A DNA stretch of 64,000 bases, from positions 69,501 to 133,500 of the forward strand of contig JAQPZY010001200.1 in assembly GCA_029931535.1 (NCBI GenBank). The letters are read 5' to 3'. Position numbers and translations under genes: made by a program. This document shows positions 47,247-58,934 of the stretch, piece after piece (the first letter of the stretch is position 1; every line of letters begins with the position of its first letter). The stretch comes from Margaritifera margaritifera (lineage: Eukaryota > Mollusca > Bivalvia > Unionida > Margaritiferidae). The notes beneath the pieces were generated by a model, which saw nothing but the letters and a program-made list of their open reading frames with translations, had not been told where the DNA came from and searched no databases.

Positions 47247-47290
47247 CTGAAACAGATGATATAATCAAATGATGAAGTGTAAATATATGG

Positions 47291-47445
47291 AAGCTATGAA
47301 TGGTGGTGGTGGTAGTGATGATGATGAGGAGGAGGGTGGTGATGGTGATGGCGATGATGATGACATCAATGATCATTATGATACCAATGATGACAGTGAT
47401 AATGATGTTGGCCATGATGATGGTTCATGGTGGTGGTGGTGATGA
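47291..47445. repeat. Imperfect (TGG/TGA)n microsatellite
   Basis: Runs of ggtggtggtggt and gatgatgatgagg extend for about 150 bases, starting 45 bases upstream of the exon e acceptor. Confidence 0.9.
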
Positions 47446-47920
47446 CTGACCTAATTATTACCAGTTTCTGTATTTAGCACATTTTGCCAATGTCACCATT
47501 CACAATATTTTTCAAATTTTGGCAAAAAAAATGTGCATGTGGTGACAAATTTGGTGACCATCTTTTATCAGGTATCTGGTAACTAAATTCTTTCCCTTTA
47601 ATCATGTCAGCAAGCTACTGTTGTGGTGTGTGTGCCTAGCCATGCGTGATATATAACAGCTGTCTTAATCCCAATGTGCTATTAATACAGATTTATTGTC
47701 AGCTGTGCTGTAAACAAACAACTTCATAAATATAATACATAATAAACAATTCAAGGTAATTAAGGAGGCTGTGGACACAAACATTGCTGCACATCATGAA
47801 TCAATAATGGCAATCACTACATGGATGGGAAGATGGGCTTGAATTTCAAGATAAATATTAAGATTTCACTTAAATTCTTAAATTTTTCTAAAACTATTGT
47901 CAGAGTACAAAATTATGAAG
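47446..47920. other. Unassigned intronic spacer
   Basis: Nothing recognised. Confidence 0.5.
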
Positions 47921-47924
47921 AGAA

Positions 47925-48150
47925 AAATCCTTATCTTGCCATCAGGCACTCTTAAGTGTAGGGAGAAAATTCCTTATCTTGCCATCAGCCATTCTTAAGT
48001 GTAGGGAGAAAATTCCTTATCTTGCCATCAGGCACTCTTAAGTGTAGGGAGAAAATTCCTTATCTTTCCATCAAGCACTCTTAAGTGTAGGGAAAAAATT
48101 CCTTATCTTGCCATCAGCCACTCTTAAGTGTAGGGAGAAAATTCCTTCAT
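47925..48150. repeat. 43-bp tandem array, five copies
   Basis: The unit is ccttatcttgccatcaggca then ctcttaagtgtagggagaaaatt, nearly identical throughout. Confidence 0.94.
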
Positions 48151-48755
48151 CTTGGATTTTTCAAACGGTTTTATGTAAGAGATGTTATTGACAAAATAAA
48201 GAGCTGAATCATTATTCTACCCAAAGATCGGAGAAAGAGAAAACTAATTTCCTGATAAACCAATGTGATTCCAGGAAAGATACTTTGTTGTCAACTAGAC
48301 TGAGTTATTAGAAGTTTTGTGATGTGTTTAAACTGCGAACAAAGTAGTGCATGCATGCTTGTTTATAAACAGTCAAATATGGTGTTTCTTGTCTTTTTTT
48401 ATGCTCCAAAATAATGTAAACTTGGATAATAAGCAAGTACACAAAAAATAAATTACTTTTCAAAATTAAACTTTGAAATGATATATTTTTTCATAAACAA
48501 ATACATGTACAAGATATTTCACTTATTATCCTGGTCAAATAGTGTTAAAAACAAATAGATCTACCCTACTTTTTTCATTTCATTAACTATCCTAAATATA
48601 CTGAGCACAAATATTACATACATGTCCACATTGCACTACACTGTAGACCTCTGAAAACTCGATTCCAAAATGTGGCAACATAAAAACTGAATTGACAAAA
48701 CACTTTTTTAGGATTGGCATTGGTGACAAAACTGGCAACAAGATTTTAGTGTGAG
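48151..48755. other. Unassigned intronic spacer
   Basis: Nothing recognised. Confidence 0.5.
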
Positions 48756-49535
48756 CTCTGTCAAGAGTGTTTGATACTGTCTGTCTGTATGTGAGGCTAG
48801 TGTGAGTCCTGCTGGGAGTGGATGATACTGTCCATCCGTGCATGGGGCTAGTGTGAGTCTTTGAGTGAATTGGGTGATACTGTCCATATGTGAGGCTAGT
48901 CTGAGTCCTGCAGGGAGTGTGCGAGACTGTCCATCTGTGCATGAGACTAGTGTGAGTCCTGTAGGGAGTGTGCGAGACTGTCCATCTGTGCATGAGACTA
49001 GTGTGAGTCCTGTAGGGAGTGTGCGAGACTGTCCATCTGTGCATGAGACTAGTGTGAGTCCTGTAGGGAGTGTGAGACTCCATCTGTGCATGAGACTAGT
49101 GTGAGTCCTGTAGGGAGTGTGTGAGACTGTCCATCTGTGCATGAGACTAGTGTGAGTCCTGTAGGGAGTGTGCGAGACTGTCCATCTGTGCATGAGACTA
49201 GTGTGAGTCCTGCAGGGAGTGTGCGAGACTGTCCATCTGTGCATGAGACTAGTGTGAGTCCTGCAGGGAGTGTGCGAGACTGTCCATCTGTGCATGAGAC
49301 TAGTGTGAGTCCTGTAGGGAGTGTGCGAGACTGTCCATCTGTGCATGAGGCCAGTGTGAGTCCTGTAGGGAGTGTGCGAGACTGTCCATCTGTGCATGAG
49401 GCCAGTGTGAGTCCTGTAGGGAGTGTGCAAGACTGTCCATCTGTGCATGAGGCCAGTGTGAGTCCTGCGGGGAGTGTGATACTGTCTGTCTGTATGTGAG
49501 ACTAGTGTGAGTCCCATTGGGAGTGTGTGATATCT
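48756..49535. repeat. 51-bp tandem array, about 15 copies
   Basis: The unit is gtgtgcgagactgtccatct, gtgcatgagactagtgtgag, tcctgtaggga. Outer copies are more diverged than inner ones. It is relatively GC-rich, and the 17-codon period opens several frames on both strands. It ends about 90 bases from exon d. Confidence 0.94.
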
Positions 49536-49620
49536 CAAACAAATATATGCAACTGCTCTTTATTTGTTTTAAAAAACCCATAAAGAATTCTGAAAAATGG
49601 TATAACTTAGGCTGACTTAC

Positions 49621-49686
49621 CCTGATATAGTTCTTTCCTGAGATTCCAACAACTTCCTCTATTCCTGCCATTAAGTGATCTGTAAC
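49621..49686 (-). CDS. SLC9A: NHE exon d: DHLMAGIE block
   Basis: A small 66-base exon, phase 0 at both ends, encodes 22 residues, VTDHLMAGIEEVVGISGKNY and IR. It matches the family block commonly seen as FDHLLAGIEDI followed by G.. and a YxR/W.D motif in the cytosolic helix region after the membrane domain. The acceptor TTATAG is at 49687-49692 and the donor GTAAGT at 49615-49620. A longer accidental open frame runs through it from the neighbouring 51-bp array, but only these 66 bases are protein-like and bounded by splice signals. The exon sits about 90 bases from that array on one side and 280 bases from a 47-bp satellite element on the other. Confidence 0.92.
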
Positions 49687-49774
49687 CTATAAAAAAAGTA
49701 TTCCCCTTCAAGTTTTATCGATTGATGTTTAACAGTACATCAACACATGCAAAGTCATATAATGATGAGGCAAT

Positions 49775-49885
49775 TGTGTAAAATGCCCTGTTCTCAGGCA
49801 CACAATGGCCGCCAACCCAGCCCAGTCTGGGAAGGCTTGAACTTAAACTCAAACTCTTCTGGCTGGGTCTGGCATGCTAACTACC
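49775..49885 (-). mobile_element. Possible SINE fragment, family of 59.0 kb
   Basis: caggcacacaatggccgcca then acccagcccagtctgggaag resembles the central part of the SINE at 58935-59067 (gggcacaccatggcagccaa). No box B is recognisable. Weak. Confidence 0.35.
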
Positions 49886-49966
49886 TCCTTCATGTTTCAT
49901 GCGATTAAAACAAAGTAAATGTATAAGACTGAGACAGATACTGTTCGAGGTATAGTACACTTAATA

Positions 49967-51381
49967 CAGCAGCCCTTCACTGTAATGTTGTTCAAGGCAT
50001 AGTACACTTGATACAGTACCCCCTCACTATAATGCTGTTTAAGGCATAGTACACTTGATACAGTACCCCTTCACTATAATGCTGTTTAAGGCATAGTACA
50101 CTTGATATGGTACCCCCTCACTATTATGCTGTTTAAGGCATAGTACACTTGATACAGTACCCCCTCACTATAATGCTGTTTAAGGTATAGTACATTTGAT
50201 ACAGTACCCATTCACTATAATGCTGTTTAAGGCATAGTACACTTGATACAGTACCCATTCACTATAATGCTGTTTAAGGCATAGTACACTTGATACAGTA
50301 CCCCCTCACTATTATGCTGTTTAAGGCATAGTACACTTGATACAGTACCCATTCACTATAATGCTGTTTAAGGTATAGTACACTTGATACAGTACCCATT
50401 CACTATAATGCTGTTAAGGCATAGTACACTTGATACAGTACCCATTCACTATAATGCTGTTAAGGCATAGTACACTTGATACAGTACCCATTCACTATAA
50501 TGCTGTTAAGGCATAGTACACTTGATACAGTACCCATTCACTATAATGCTGTTTAAGGCATAGTACACTTGATACAGTACCCCCTCACTATTATGCTGTT
50601 CAAGGCATAGTACACTTGATACAGTACCCATTCACTATAATGCTGTTTAAGGTATAGTACACTTGATACAGTACCCATTCACTATAATGCTGTTAAGGCA
50701 TAGTACACTTGATACAGTACCCATTCACTATAATGCTGTTAAGGCATAGTACACTTGATACAGTACCCATTCACTATAATGCTGTTAAGGCATAGTACAC
50801 TTGATACAGTACCCATTCACTATAATGCTGTTTAAGGCATAGTACACTTGATACAGTACCCATTCACTATAATGCTGTTAAGGCATAGTACACTTGATAC
50901 AGTACCCATTCACTATAATGCTGTTAAGGCATAGTACACTTGATACAGTACCCATTCACTATAATGCTGTTAAGGCATAGTACACTTGATACAGTACCCA
51001 TTCACTATAATGCTGTTTAAGGCATAGTATGCTTGATACAGTACCCATTCACTATAATGCTGTTAAGGCATAGTACACTTGATACAGTACCCATTCACTA
51101 TAATGCTGTTAAGGCATAGTACACTTGATACAGTACCCATTCACTATAATGCTGTTAAGGCATAGTACACTTGATACAGTACCCATTCACTATAATGCTG
51201 TTTAAAGCATAGTACACTTGATACAGTACCCCTTACTATTATGCTGTTCATGGAAACCTTAAAAGTGGATTGCCTTATAGATGAGGTCATCTTATATTAA
51301 GGAATTTTATATATACTATTTTTAATTTATTAATAAAAGGGGCAACCTTATACTGAGATACCTTAGAGTGAGGGAGTACTG
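49967..51381. mobile_element. TA-flanked TIR element filled by a 46-47-bp satellite, about 27 copies
   Basis: TA at 49965-49966 and 51382-51383. Left end CAGCAGCCCTTCACTGTAAT; inverted right end CAGTACTCCCTCACTCTAAG. The unit ttaaggcatagtacacttga, tacagtacccattcactata, atgctg contains TACAGTACCC.TTCACTATAA, a full end-like motif after its own TA. Variant blocks recur about 282 bases (six units) apart, for example cccctcactattatgctgt at 50301 and 50581. Confidence 0.83.
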
Positions 51382-51550
51382 TACTCTCATTAATGCTGTA
51401 CATGCTCCCATGTCTTGAAAACTAATCTATGATGCAATGAAATACCTTCCCTGTACATTACTTTCAAAAACTTAAATTAAACCATAATTTTTCATATATA
51501 GTCTTAACACTTAAGATTTTGCTGCCATCATTATCTCCATAAAAGTAATA

Positions 51551-52944
51551 AAGTACCCCCTCATTCTAATGCTGTTCATGGGAACCATACAGTATATACC
51601 CCTATATAAAGTACCCCCTCATTATAATGCTGTTCATGGGAACCATACAGTATATCACCTTATATAAAGTACCCCCTCATTCTAATGCTGTTCATGGGAG
51701 CCATACAGTATATCACCTAATATAAAGTACCACCTCATTCTAATGCTGTTCATGGGAACCATACAGTATATCACCTAATATAAAGTACCCCCTCATTCTA
51801 ATGCTGTTCATGGGAACCATACAGTATATCACCTTATATAAAGTACCCCCTCATTCTAATGCTGTTCATGGGAACCATACAGTATATCACTTTATATAAA
51901 GTACATCCTCATTCTAATGCTGTTCATGGGAACCATACAGTATATCACTTTATATAAAGTACCCCCTCATTCTAATGCTGTTCATGGGAACCATACAGTA
52001 TATCACCTTCTATTAGGACTGCCTTTTAATGATATACATGGTACAGTGCTCCCTCACAATGCTGCCCATGGGGGCCATAGAGAATACCACCTTAAAGTGA
52101 TACCACCTTATAACAAAGTACATGATACAGTGCTCACTCATTATAATGCTGTACATGGGAACCACAGAGTATGTCTCCTTATACTGAGAATGCCTAATAG
52201 TGAAGTAAACAGTCCAGTACTCTCTCATTATAATGCTGTCAATGGGAGCTATAGAGCAGGGGTCCCCAACCTTTTTGTGCCTACAGGCACATTTGTGAGT
52301 TTATGAGAGAGTGGCGGGCACCTACCAATTAACTTGACCCATTTTTAAAAATTATTATTATTCATTATAACCTCTTTTGTGGGCACACCAAAAACCTTGG
52401 CGGGCGCCATGACGCCCATGGGCACTGCGTTGGGGACCACTGCTATAGAGTATACTGCCTTATAGTCAGATTGTCTTAGAATCATGTACATGGTACAGCA
52501 CTCTCTCATTATAATGCTGTCCATATGAGCTGCAGAGTATATCACCTTATACTGAGAATGTCTTATAATGAAGTACATGATACAGTATTCCCTCATTATA
52601 ATGCTGTACATGGAAGCCATTTAGTATACCACCTTATACTGAGAATGCCTTATAATGAAGTACATGGTACAGTATTCCCTCATTATAATGCTGTACATGG
52701 AAGCCATTTAGTATAACACCTTATACTGAGAATGTCTTATAATGAAGTACATGATACAGTATTCCCTCATTATAATGCTGTACATGGAAGCCATTGAGTA
52801 TACCACCTTATACTGAGAATGCCTTATAATGAAGTACATGGTACATATAATTTTACTGCCACTTAATGGAATTCATGACCATACCTGCCTTATATATAAA
52901 ATAAACCATGTTACAATGAAAGGCCTTATAGTGAGGGAGTACTG
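51551..52944. mobile_element. TIR element filled by 58-bp and 87-bp satellites
   Basis: TA at 51549-51550. Left end AAGTACCCCCTCATTCTAAT; inverted right end CAGTACTCCCTCACTATAAG at 52944. The right-hand TA is lost. To about 52010 a 58-bp unit repeats eight times (accccctcattctaatgctg, ttcatgggaaccatacagta). From 52030 a diverged 87-bp unit follows (cagtattccctcattataat, gctgtacatggaagcc, accttatactgagaatgcct). Every unit carries the end-like ccctcattataa word. A hAT MITE sits inside at 52257. Confidence 0.72.
52249..52450. mobile_element. 186-bp hAT-type MITE with perfect 8-bp target duplication
   Basis: The element at 52257-52442 begins CAGGGGTCCCCAAC and ends GTTGGGGACCACTG, a 14-bp terminal inverted repeat with one mismatch. 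It is flanked by ctatagag at 52249-52256 and 52443-52450. An 8-bp duplication with CAGNGGTCCCCAAC ends is typical of hAT elements. Removing it and one duplication restores a normal repeat unit (gggagctatagagtatactg), matching neighbours such as gggggccatagagaatacc. It encodes nothing. Confidence 0.93.
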
Positions 52945-53159
52945 TTACAGTATATATTTTTCTATTTGTTTAACCAGGTGAAGAAAAGAAAATCTGATTC
53001 AGTTATTTTTTAAGTCACTAAAAATGTAAGCAATGAAATACAGGCAAAATTATTTTGACAGAATCAGAGGGTTTTGACCAGATTTCAAAAGACATGATGT
53101 TTTAAATATAAGAAGAAGATCGAACTATAATAATTATTTTACTGTTTCATCAGCCTTAC

Positions 53160-53252
53160 ATGCGAATTAAGCTCCTCATACAGAATCATCTGTTTATTGT
53201 CCTGTGCCAGTCGAATCTGCAACAGCTTCACCAATGGCTTAATTGTGGTTCC
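53160..53252 (-). CDS. SLC9A: NHE exon c: TIKPLV segment at the membrane exit
   Basis: Ninety-three bases, phase 0 at both ends, encode 31 residues: GTTIKPLVKLLQIRLAQ, then DNKQMILYEELNSH. In this family the TIKPLV or TVRPLV block directly follows the last membrane helix and begins the cytosolic regulatory domain. The basic and amphipathic segment after it is where lipid and calcineurin-homologous-protein binding is placed in studied relatives; a partner here is not shown. The acceptor TTTTAG is at 53253-53258 and the donor GTAAGG at 53154-53159. The upstream intron of 5.3 kb holds the 77-bp array and the 49-bp array. The downstream intron of 3.5 kb is almost wholly two satellite-bearing TIR elements. 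Confidence 0.93.
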
Positions 53253-54244
53253 CTAAAACATAAATGGAGGATCTTATATATTACTCATTTCAAATGAAAT
53301 TGTTTAAATGATTGAAACAGGAGACACCCTTTATGTTGAACCTGCCTTTTTATGTATCTAGAAAGAAAACAAACTTTAAAACTGAGCTTAATCTAAAATC
53401 GTTAACATTGACCTTAATTTTGGGTGTGGATGGATGGATAGATGGACATACAGACACACACATGGACGCCAAACTATTGTTATGTCATGCTTCTGCCAAG
53501 GCAGGCTCGACAATTATTTGACTAGTTTTATAAATTTATTTTGAAATGAACACAAATATTTATCAGGATGAAAAATAAAAAATGTATTTGACAAAATAGT
53601 AGAGTCGAGTAGTGAAATGGCATTGATTACATTAAGATGCTTCAGCTGTTATGCCTTTGCCTTCCATAACATTATGACATCATCAGTGACATCATGATAT
53701 GTTATTATATGTGTCACACATGGAAAAATTATGATGTGGGTATATTACCCTAAATAACACAGTATTCATTTTGATAAATGAAACTATGTCACTACAGTTT
53801 CGGGCAGTCTTCCCAGCACCTTGTGATCAGTGATAAATCTTATAACAGAGGAGCATAACTTTTTCTCAATATTGGCTCTATATATTAATTCGTTCAAAGT
53901 GAAAAATCCAAACTTGTATGTCCAATAAACACTTTCATATTGGGGCACTCAGTATAGGCATTATATGATTTGAAATGAAATGCTGGAGATAAGCTGCAAA
54001 TGAGTTGAAGATTGGACAAAAAGCTTGGAAATACATCTAAAATAAAGGTGACTCACAATTATGACCTATAGCTGACATCATTACAAGTTCTATACACATT
54101 CCAATACAAATAAACAATAATTTTCATTATTCTCCAATGATAAGTGTGTGTGTTTCTGATATTAAGTCCATCCATCTTAATTCCAAAAATACACAAATTT
54201 TATAAGGCATATGAACTGTTTCCTATAAAAACATTTTTTACTAC
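53253..54244. other. Unassigned intronic sequence
   Basis: A short gat/gga-rich stretch at 53427-53465 (ggatggatggatagatggac) may be the 3' end of a dispersed repeat. Nothing else recognised. Confidence 0.5.
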
Positions 54245-56075
54245 AGCATATAAAATGTTGGAGATCTTGTCTCTCATGCAGGAGTGCTGGAGGTTAGGTA
54301 GAAATACTGGTAAGTCAGATGCAGGAGACACCAGGAAATGTTGGAGATCTTGTCTCTCATGCAGGAGTGCTGAGGTTATTTAGAAGTAGGTCATACACAG
54401 GAGACACCAGCAAATGCTGGAAATCTTGTCCCCCATGCAGGAGTGCTGGAGGTTAGTTAGATATAGGTCTCATATAGGAGACAATAGGAAATTCTGGAGA
54501 TCTTGTCTCTCATGCAGGAGTGCTGGAGGTTAGTTAGAAACAGATTTCATACAGGAGACACCAGGAAATTCTGGAGATCTTGTCTCTCGTGCAGGAGTAC
54601 TGGAAGCTAGTTAGATACATGCTTCCAACAGAAGACACCAGGAAATGCTGGAGATCTTGTCTCACATGCAGGAGTGCTGGCGGTTAGTTAGAAATAGGTC
54701 ATATACAGGAGACACCAGCAAATGCAGAAGATCTTGTCTCTCATGCAGGTTGTTGGAGGTTAGTTAGAAATAGGTCACATACAGGAGACACCAGGAAATG
54801 CCGGAGAGCTTCTCTCTCATATGCAGGACTGCTGGAGGTTAGTTAGAAATAGGTCATAAACAGGAGACACCACGAAATGCTGGAGATCTTGTATCTCATG
54901 CAGGTTGTTGGAGGTTAGTTAGAAACAAGTTTCATACAGGAGACAATAGGAAATGCTGGAGATCTTGTCTCTCATGCAGGTTGCTGGAGGTTAGTCTGAA
55001 ATAGGTCGTATACAGGAGACACCAGGAAATGCTGGAGATCTTGTCTCTCATGCAGGAGTGCTGGATGTTAGTTAGAAACAGGTTTCATACAGGAGACACC
55101 AGGAAATGCTCGAGATCTTGTCTCTCATGCAGGACTGCTGGAGGTTAGTTAGAAATAGGTCATATACAGGAGACAATAGGAAATGCTGGATATCTTGTCT
55201 CTCATGCAGGAGGCTGGGGGTTAGTTAGAAATAGGTCATATACAGGAGACACCAGGAAATGCTCGAGATCTTGTCTCTCATGCAGGAGTGTTGGAGGTTG
55301 GTTAGAAATAGGTCATATGCAGGAGACACCAATAAATGCTGGAGATCTTTTCCTTCATGCAAGAGTGCTGGAGGTTAGTTAGAAATAGGTCATATGCAGG
55401 AGACACCAACAAATGCTGATGATCCTGTCTCTCATGCAGGAAAGCTGGAAGTTAGTTAGAAAATAGTTCTCATACAGGAGACACCAGGAAATGCTAGAGA
55501 TCTTGTCTCGTATGCAGGAGTGCTGGAGGTTAGTTAGAAATAGGTCATATGCAGGAGACACCAATAAATGCTGGAGATCTTGTCCTTCATGCAAGAGTGC
55601 TGGAGGTTAGGTAGAAATAGTTCTCATACAGGAGACACCAGGAAATGCTGGAGATCTTGTCTCTCATGCAGGAGTGCTGGAGGTTAGTTATAAATAGTTC
55701 ATATATAGGAGACACCAGGAAATACTGGAGATCTTGTCTCTCATGCAGTAGTACTGGAGGTTAGTTATCTGATCTCTCATGCAGGAGTGCTGGAGGTTAG
55801 TTAGAAATTGGTCAAATTGTTGAGACACCAACAAATGCTGGAGATCATGTTTCTCATGTAGGAATGCTGGAGGTTAGTTAGAAATAGGTTATGTGTAAGA
55901 GACACCAACAAATGCTGAAGATTTTGTCTCTCATGCAGGTGTGCTGGAGGTTAGTTAGAAATAGGTTATATGCAGGAGACACCAACAAATGCTGAAGATT
56001 TTGTCTCTCATGCAGGTGTGCTGGAGGTTAGTTAGAAATAGGTTATATGCAGGAGACACCAACAAATGCTGGAGA
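54245..56075. repeat. 77-bp tandem array, about 24 copies
   Basis: The unit is aatgctggagatcttgtctc, tcatgcaggagtgctggagg, ttagttagaaataggtcata, tacaggagacaccagga. Many small indels and substitutions make it older than the arrays at 42 kb. The last copies differ (accaacaaatgctgaagatt) and form their own sub-block. Confidence 0.94.
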
Positions 56076-56654
56076 TATAACATCTAAGTCACAGTAGGTT
56101 ATTTGTTAGTGATACTATCAGATCATACCACTAGGTATACTACATGATGTTATTACAATAAATGTATACAATATGCAATAACAATCCCATATTTATAAAA
56201 AATGTATCAGACAACAGCTCTGTTAAATTTACATATTTGTAATACATTTTTGTTGGTGATACTTACAACCACATTTGTGTTTTACCCCACCCCACCCCCT
56301 TTCACTAATGTTTGCAGATTTGTCCCAGAAAAGTTCTATTTTGCATATTTCTCAGAATAAAGGATGTCTGGTGTAACTATCCTTGTTTATATAAAATAAC
56401 TTTTTTAATGTGTAGAATCCTATTTTTTTTAATAAAATTCCATTACCATATTAATTTTGTTTTTCAAGAATATTTTATCACTAAACAAGACTTTATTTCA
56501 AAATACATTTTATATGTTAAAACGTGAGAAGAGTTGAATTGAAAAGGTTTCAAGAACAAGGCTTCCCTGTTAATGGTTCCCTGCCTACAAACCATGACAC
56601 CATTGTAAATGACCTGTAAAGCCTTTAACACAAAACTTTCAAACACAATCTTAA
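56076..56654. other. Unassigned intronic spacer
   Basis: A C-rich run (accccaccccacccc) is at 56284. Sequence at 56620-56660 (aacacaaaactttcaaacac) is the dispersed-repeat edge also seen at 11.8 and 35.7 kb. Confidence 0.5.
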
Positions 56655-57105
56655 GATTTATGCTGCTGTTGCCATCCCAAAAGCGACACCTATCAAATGT
56701 CTTGCCATCTGCTGCTGTCATCATACCAAAAGTGATACCTATCAAATGTCTTGCCATCTGCTGCTGTTGCCATCCTGAAAGTAATACCTATCAAATGTCT
56801 CGCCATCTGCTGTCGCCATCCCAAAAGTGATACCTATCAAATGTCTTGCTATCTGCTGCTGTTGCCATCCAAAAGTGATATGTATCAAATGTCTTGCCAT
56901 CTACTGCTATTGCCATCCCAAAAGCGATACCTATCCAATGTCTTGCCATCTGCTGCTGCTGTCGCCATCCCAAAAGTGATACCTATCCAATGTCTTTCCA
57001 TCTGCTGCTGTTGCCATCCCAAAAGCGATACCTATCCAATGTCTTGCCATCTGCAGTTTCCATCCCAAAAGCGATACCTATCTAATGTCTTGCCATCTGC
57101 TATAT
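56655..57105. repeat. About 49-bp tandem array, nine copies
   Basis: The unit is ctgctgctgttgccatccca then aaagtgatacctatcaaatg then tcttgccat, with variable numbers of ctg. It shares aagtgatacc.at.... tgtcttgccatctgc with the 42-bp array at 13.5 kb. Confidence 0.93.
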
Positions 57106-58527
57106 GAAGACTTGACAAAAATCTTATTCATGCTTTACGCAGAATCAAGCTCAAATTTTAGCAAGTAACTCATGCTTATTACTTTATTTTGGGCAACAAA
57201 AAATTTCTGCAAATACAGGTTCCTCACTAACTTCGCTACAATTCTGTAATTTACATTATGTACTGTCTCCAATACAATAGTCTTTCATATTACTCCAATT
57301 ATATGTCTATATGATTGTGAAGATCTATTTTAGGGTGCATATACGTTCTCCCTATTTATAACATAGTAGTTGGGGTCCAAAACTGCTGACCGTGTTATAT
57401 ACTGAACTATGGTATAGCAAGTACTGTGGTATGTATTGAACCATGGTATAGTGAGAACTGCAGTATGTACCAAACCGCAGGAATTATACAAGAGATCCTA
57501 AAACCCCTGTATTTGCTGGACATGTCCGGTCGATACAAGTTTTGACCAAGACATATGATGAGCAACTGGACATTGGTCATCATAGGAGTTCTCAAATATC
57601 ATTATATCAAGTTGTCTTTGATTTGTTTATCCATTAAACTGCCAAAAAAACACCTTAATGAAGTAAAATTCAAAGTTCAGTAGGTCTGGTTTACAAATTG
57701 TTTCTTTGTCGGACAATCGATAAAGATGTTGCTGACTAAGCTTAATTTAAAAAGGTGGCTAGGTCTAATTTACAGTTTCTTTGTCGGACAATCAATAGAG
57801 GTGTCGTCAACTAAGCTTGTTTGGTCAGTATGTTTTCCCAACTGTTTAAATACTCTATAGCCACAAAACTCAAGACAAAAGAGGTGTCAAAGATTATCGC
57901 CTCTTATCTAAAACCTTTAACTGAACAATTACCCCATTGTCATTACTAATAGACATTATTAGATCAGTCCCTTCCACCATGTGGTTTGTGTTGAGGTGTG
58001 AGCAAAATATGCGAAGCCTAGGCCCAAGTTAGGAAAAAAATATATGAGCTACAACAACTAACTTTTATTAGTGTCCTCCAAGACTTATTTGGGGACCTAA
58101 TCAAATAAAACTTCACCATCCGACTTTACCAGAAATGCATGTTAATTAGAAGTTCAATATTTTCAAGGTAGCAAGTCAGGTTGTCATCAATAATTAATTT
58201 TTGAAAACAGTCGAATTAAATAAAATACTGTTGTTTGATACAATTCTATAATATAGTTTTCTTAAAGAACAAAGGAGTTTTATAAGTAATTAGTTTGATA
58301 GGAAACTGGTTAATCATGGAAGGAAAATACTAACGCTAAAGCAGCAGCAAATCCGGAACCAAAAATGACACATTTCCCAGTACATGAATTATTAGGTATA
58401 TCAACCTTTTGTCAGAACTTTTGATATTTGAATGTTTTTATATTAAATTTCACAAATATATGCCTGCCACATAATTTTCAGAGAAAAATGTCTAGCAAGA
58501 GCCATTAAAATTTCAGGATCTCTGATC
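57106..58527. repeat. Intronic spacer with two short duplications
   Basis: A 36-bp unit (actatggtatagcaagtact then gtggtatgtattgaacc) is repeated at 57403-57480. A 60-bp segment with ttctttgtcggacaatc is repeated at 57681-57743 and 57761-57820. Nothing else recognised. Confidence 0.7.
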
Positions 58528-58574
58528 TGATATATATATATATATATATATGTAAAGAGAGAGAGAGAGAGTAT
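58528..58574. repeat. (TA)n and (GA)n microsatellite beside exon b donor
   Basis: Alternating ta from about 58531 and ga from 58557 run up to the intron side of the splice donor of exon b; read on the minus strand the intron starts GTATGAATAC and then CT repeats. Confidence 0.95.
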
Positions 58575-58580
58575 TCATAC

Positions 58581-58709
58581 TGAAATGAAGACTGTAAAGA
58601 AAATAACGGCCAGTGTTGTGGTAACAAACATGCCCTTCATAGGAAAATCTGCATCATCTAACAAGGCAACAAGCGAGAAACACACAGCTCCTCTTAGACC
58701 ACCATAGCT
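58581..58709 (-). CDS. SLC9A: NHE exon b: [14 protein letters not shown] core helix
   Basis: This 129-base, phase-0 exon encodes 43 residues. It opens with [17 protein letters not shown], the signature of the plasma-membrane NHE subfamily. The invariant Arg and the Gly pair needed for transport and pH response in characterised members are present. It continues through [15 protein letters not shown] into the hydrophobic segment [11 protein letters not shown], the last membrane helix of the transporter domain. A Cys stands where most relatives have Ala (AVCF instead of AVAF), a conservative change. The acceptor is TTTCAG at 58710-58715. The donor GTATGA at 58575-58580 is followed within a few bases by a CT-repeat and a TA-repeat microsatellite. 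This exon alone is enough to identify the family. Confidence 0.95.
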
Positions 58710-58934
58710 CTGAAACAAGAAAATTTTTGTTACAAAGATTATGAGCAAATACCAGTGTTTCGCTGAGTAACCAGATTCATAACTGTGGAAAGAATTTTCT
58801 CTTTTCTTACCTCTTAATAAAGACTTTTAACAACATTTACAAAATAATTTAAAGAAAACATTTTAGCAATTACATTTAGAGACAGTTTTCTCTGGTTTTA
58901 TTTGGTATCTTATGACACAGCAGCACCTTTAAGG

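Noticed and set aside
48592..49671. Repeat frames around the 51-bp array on both strands
   Set aside because: Array product. Only the 66-base exon at 49621-49686 within the long minus-strand frame is real coding sequence.
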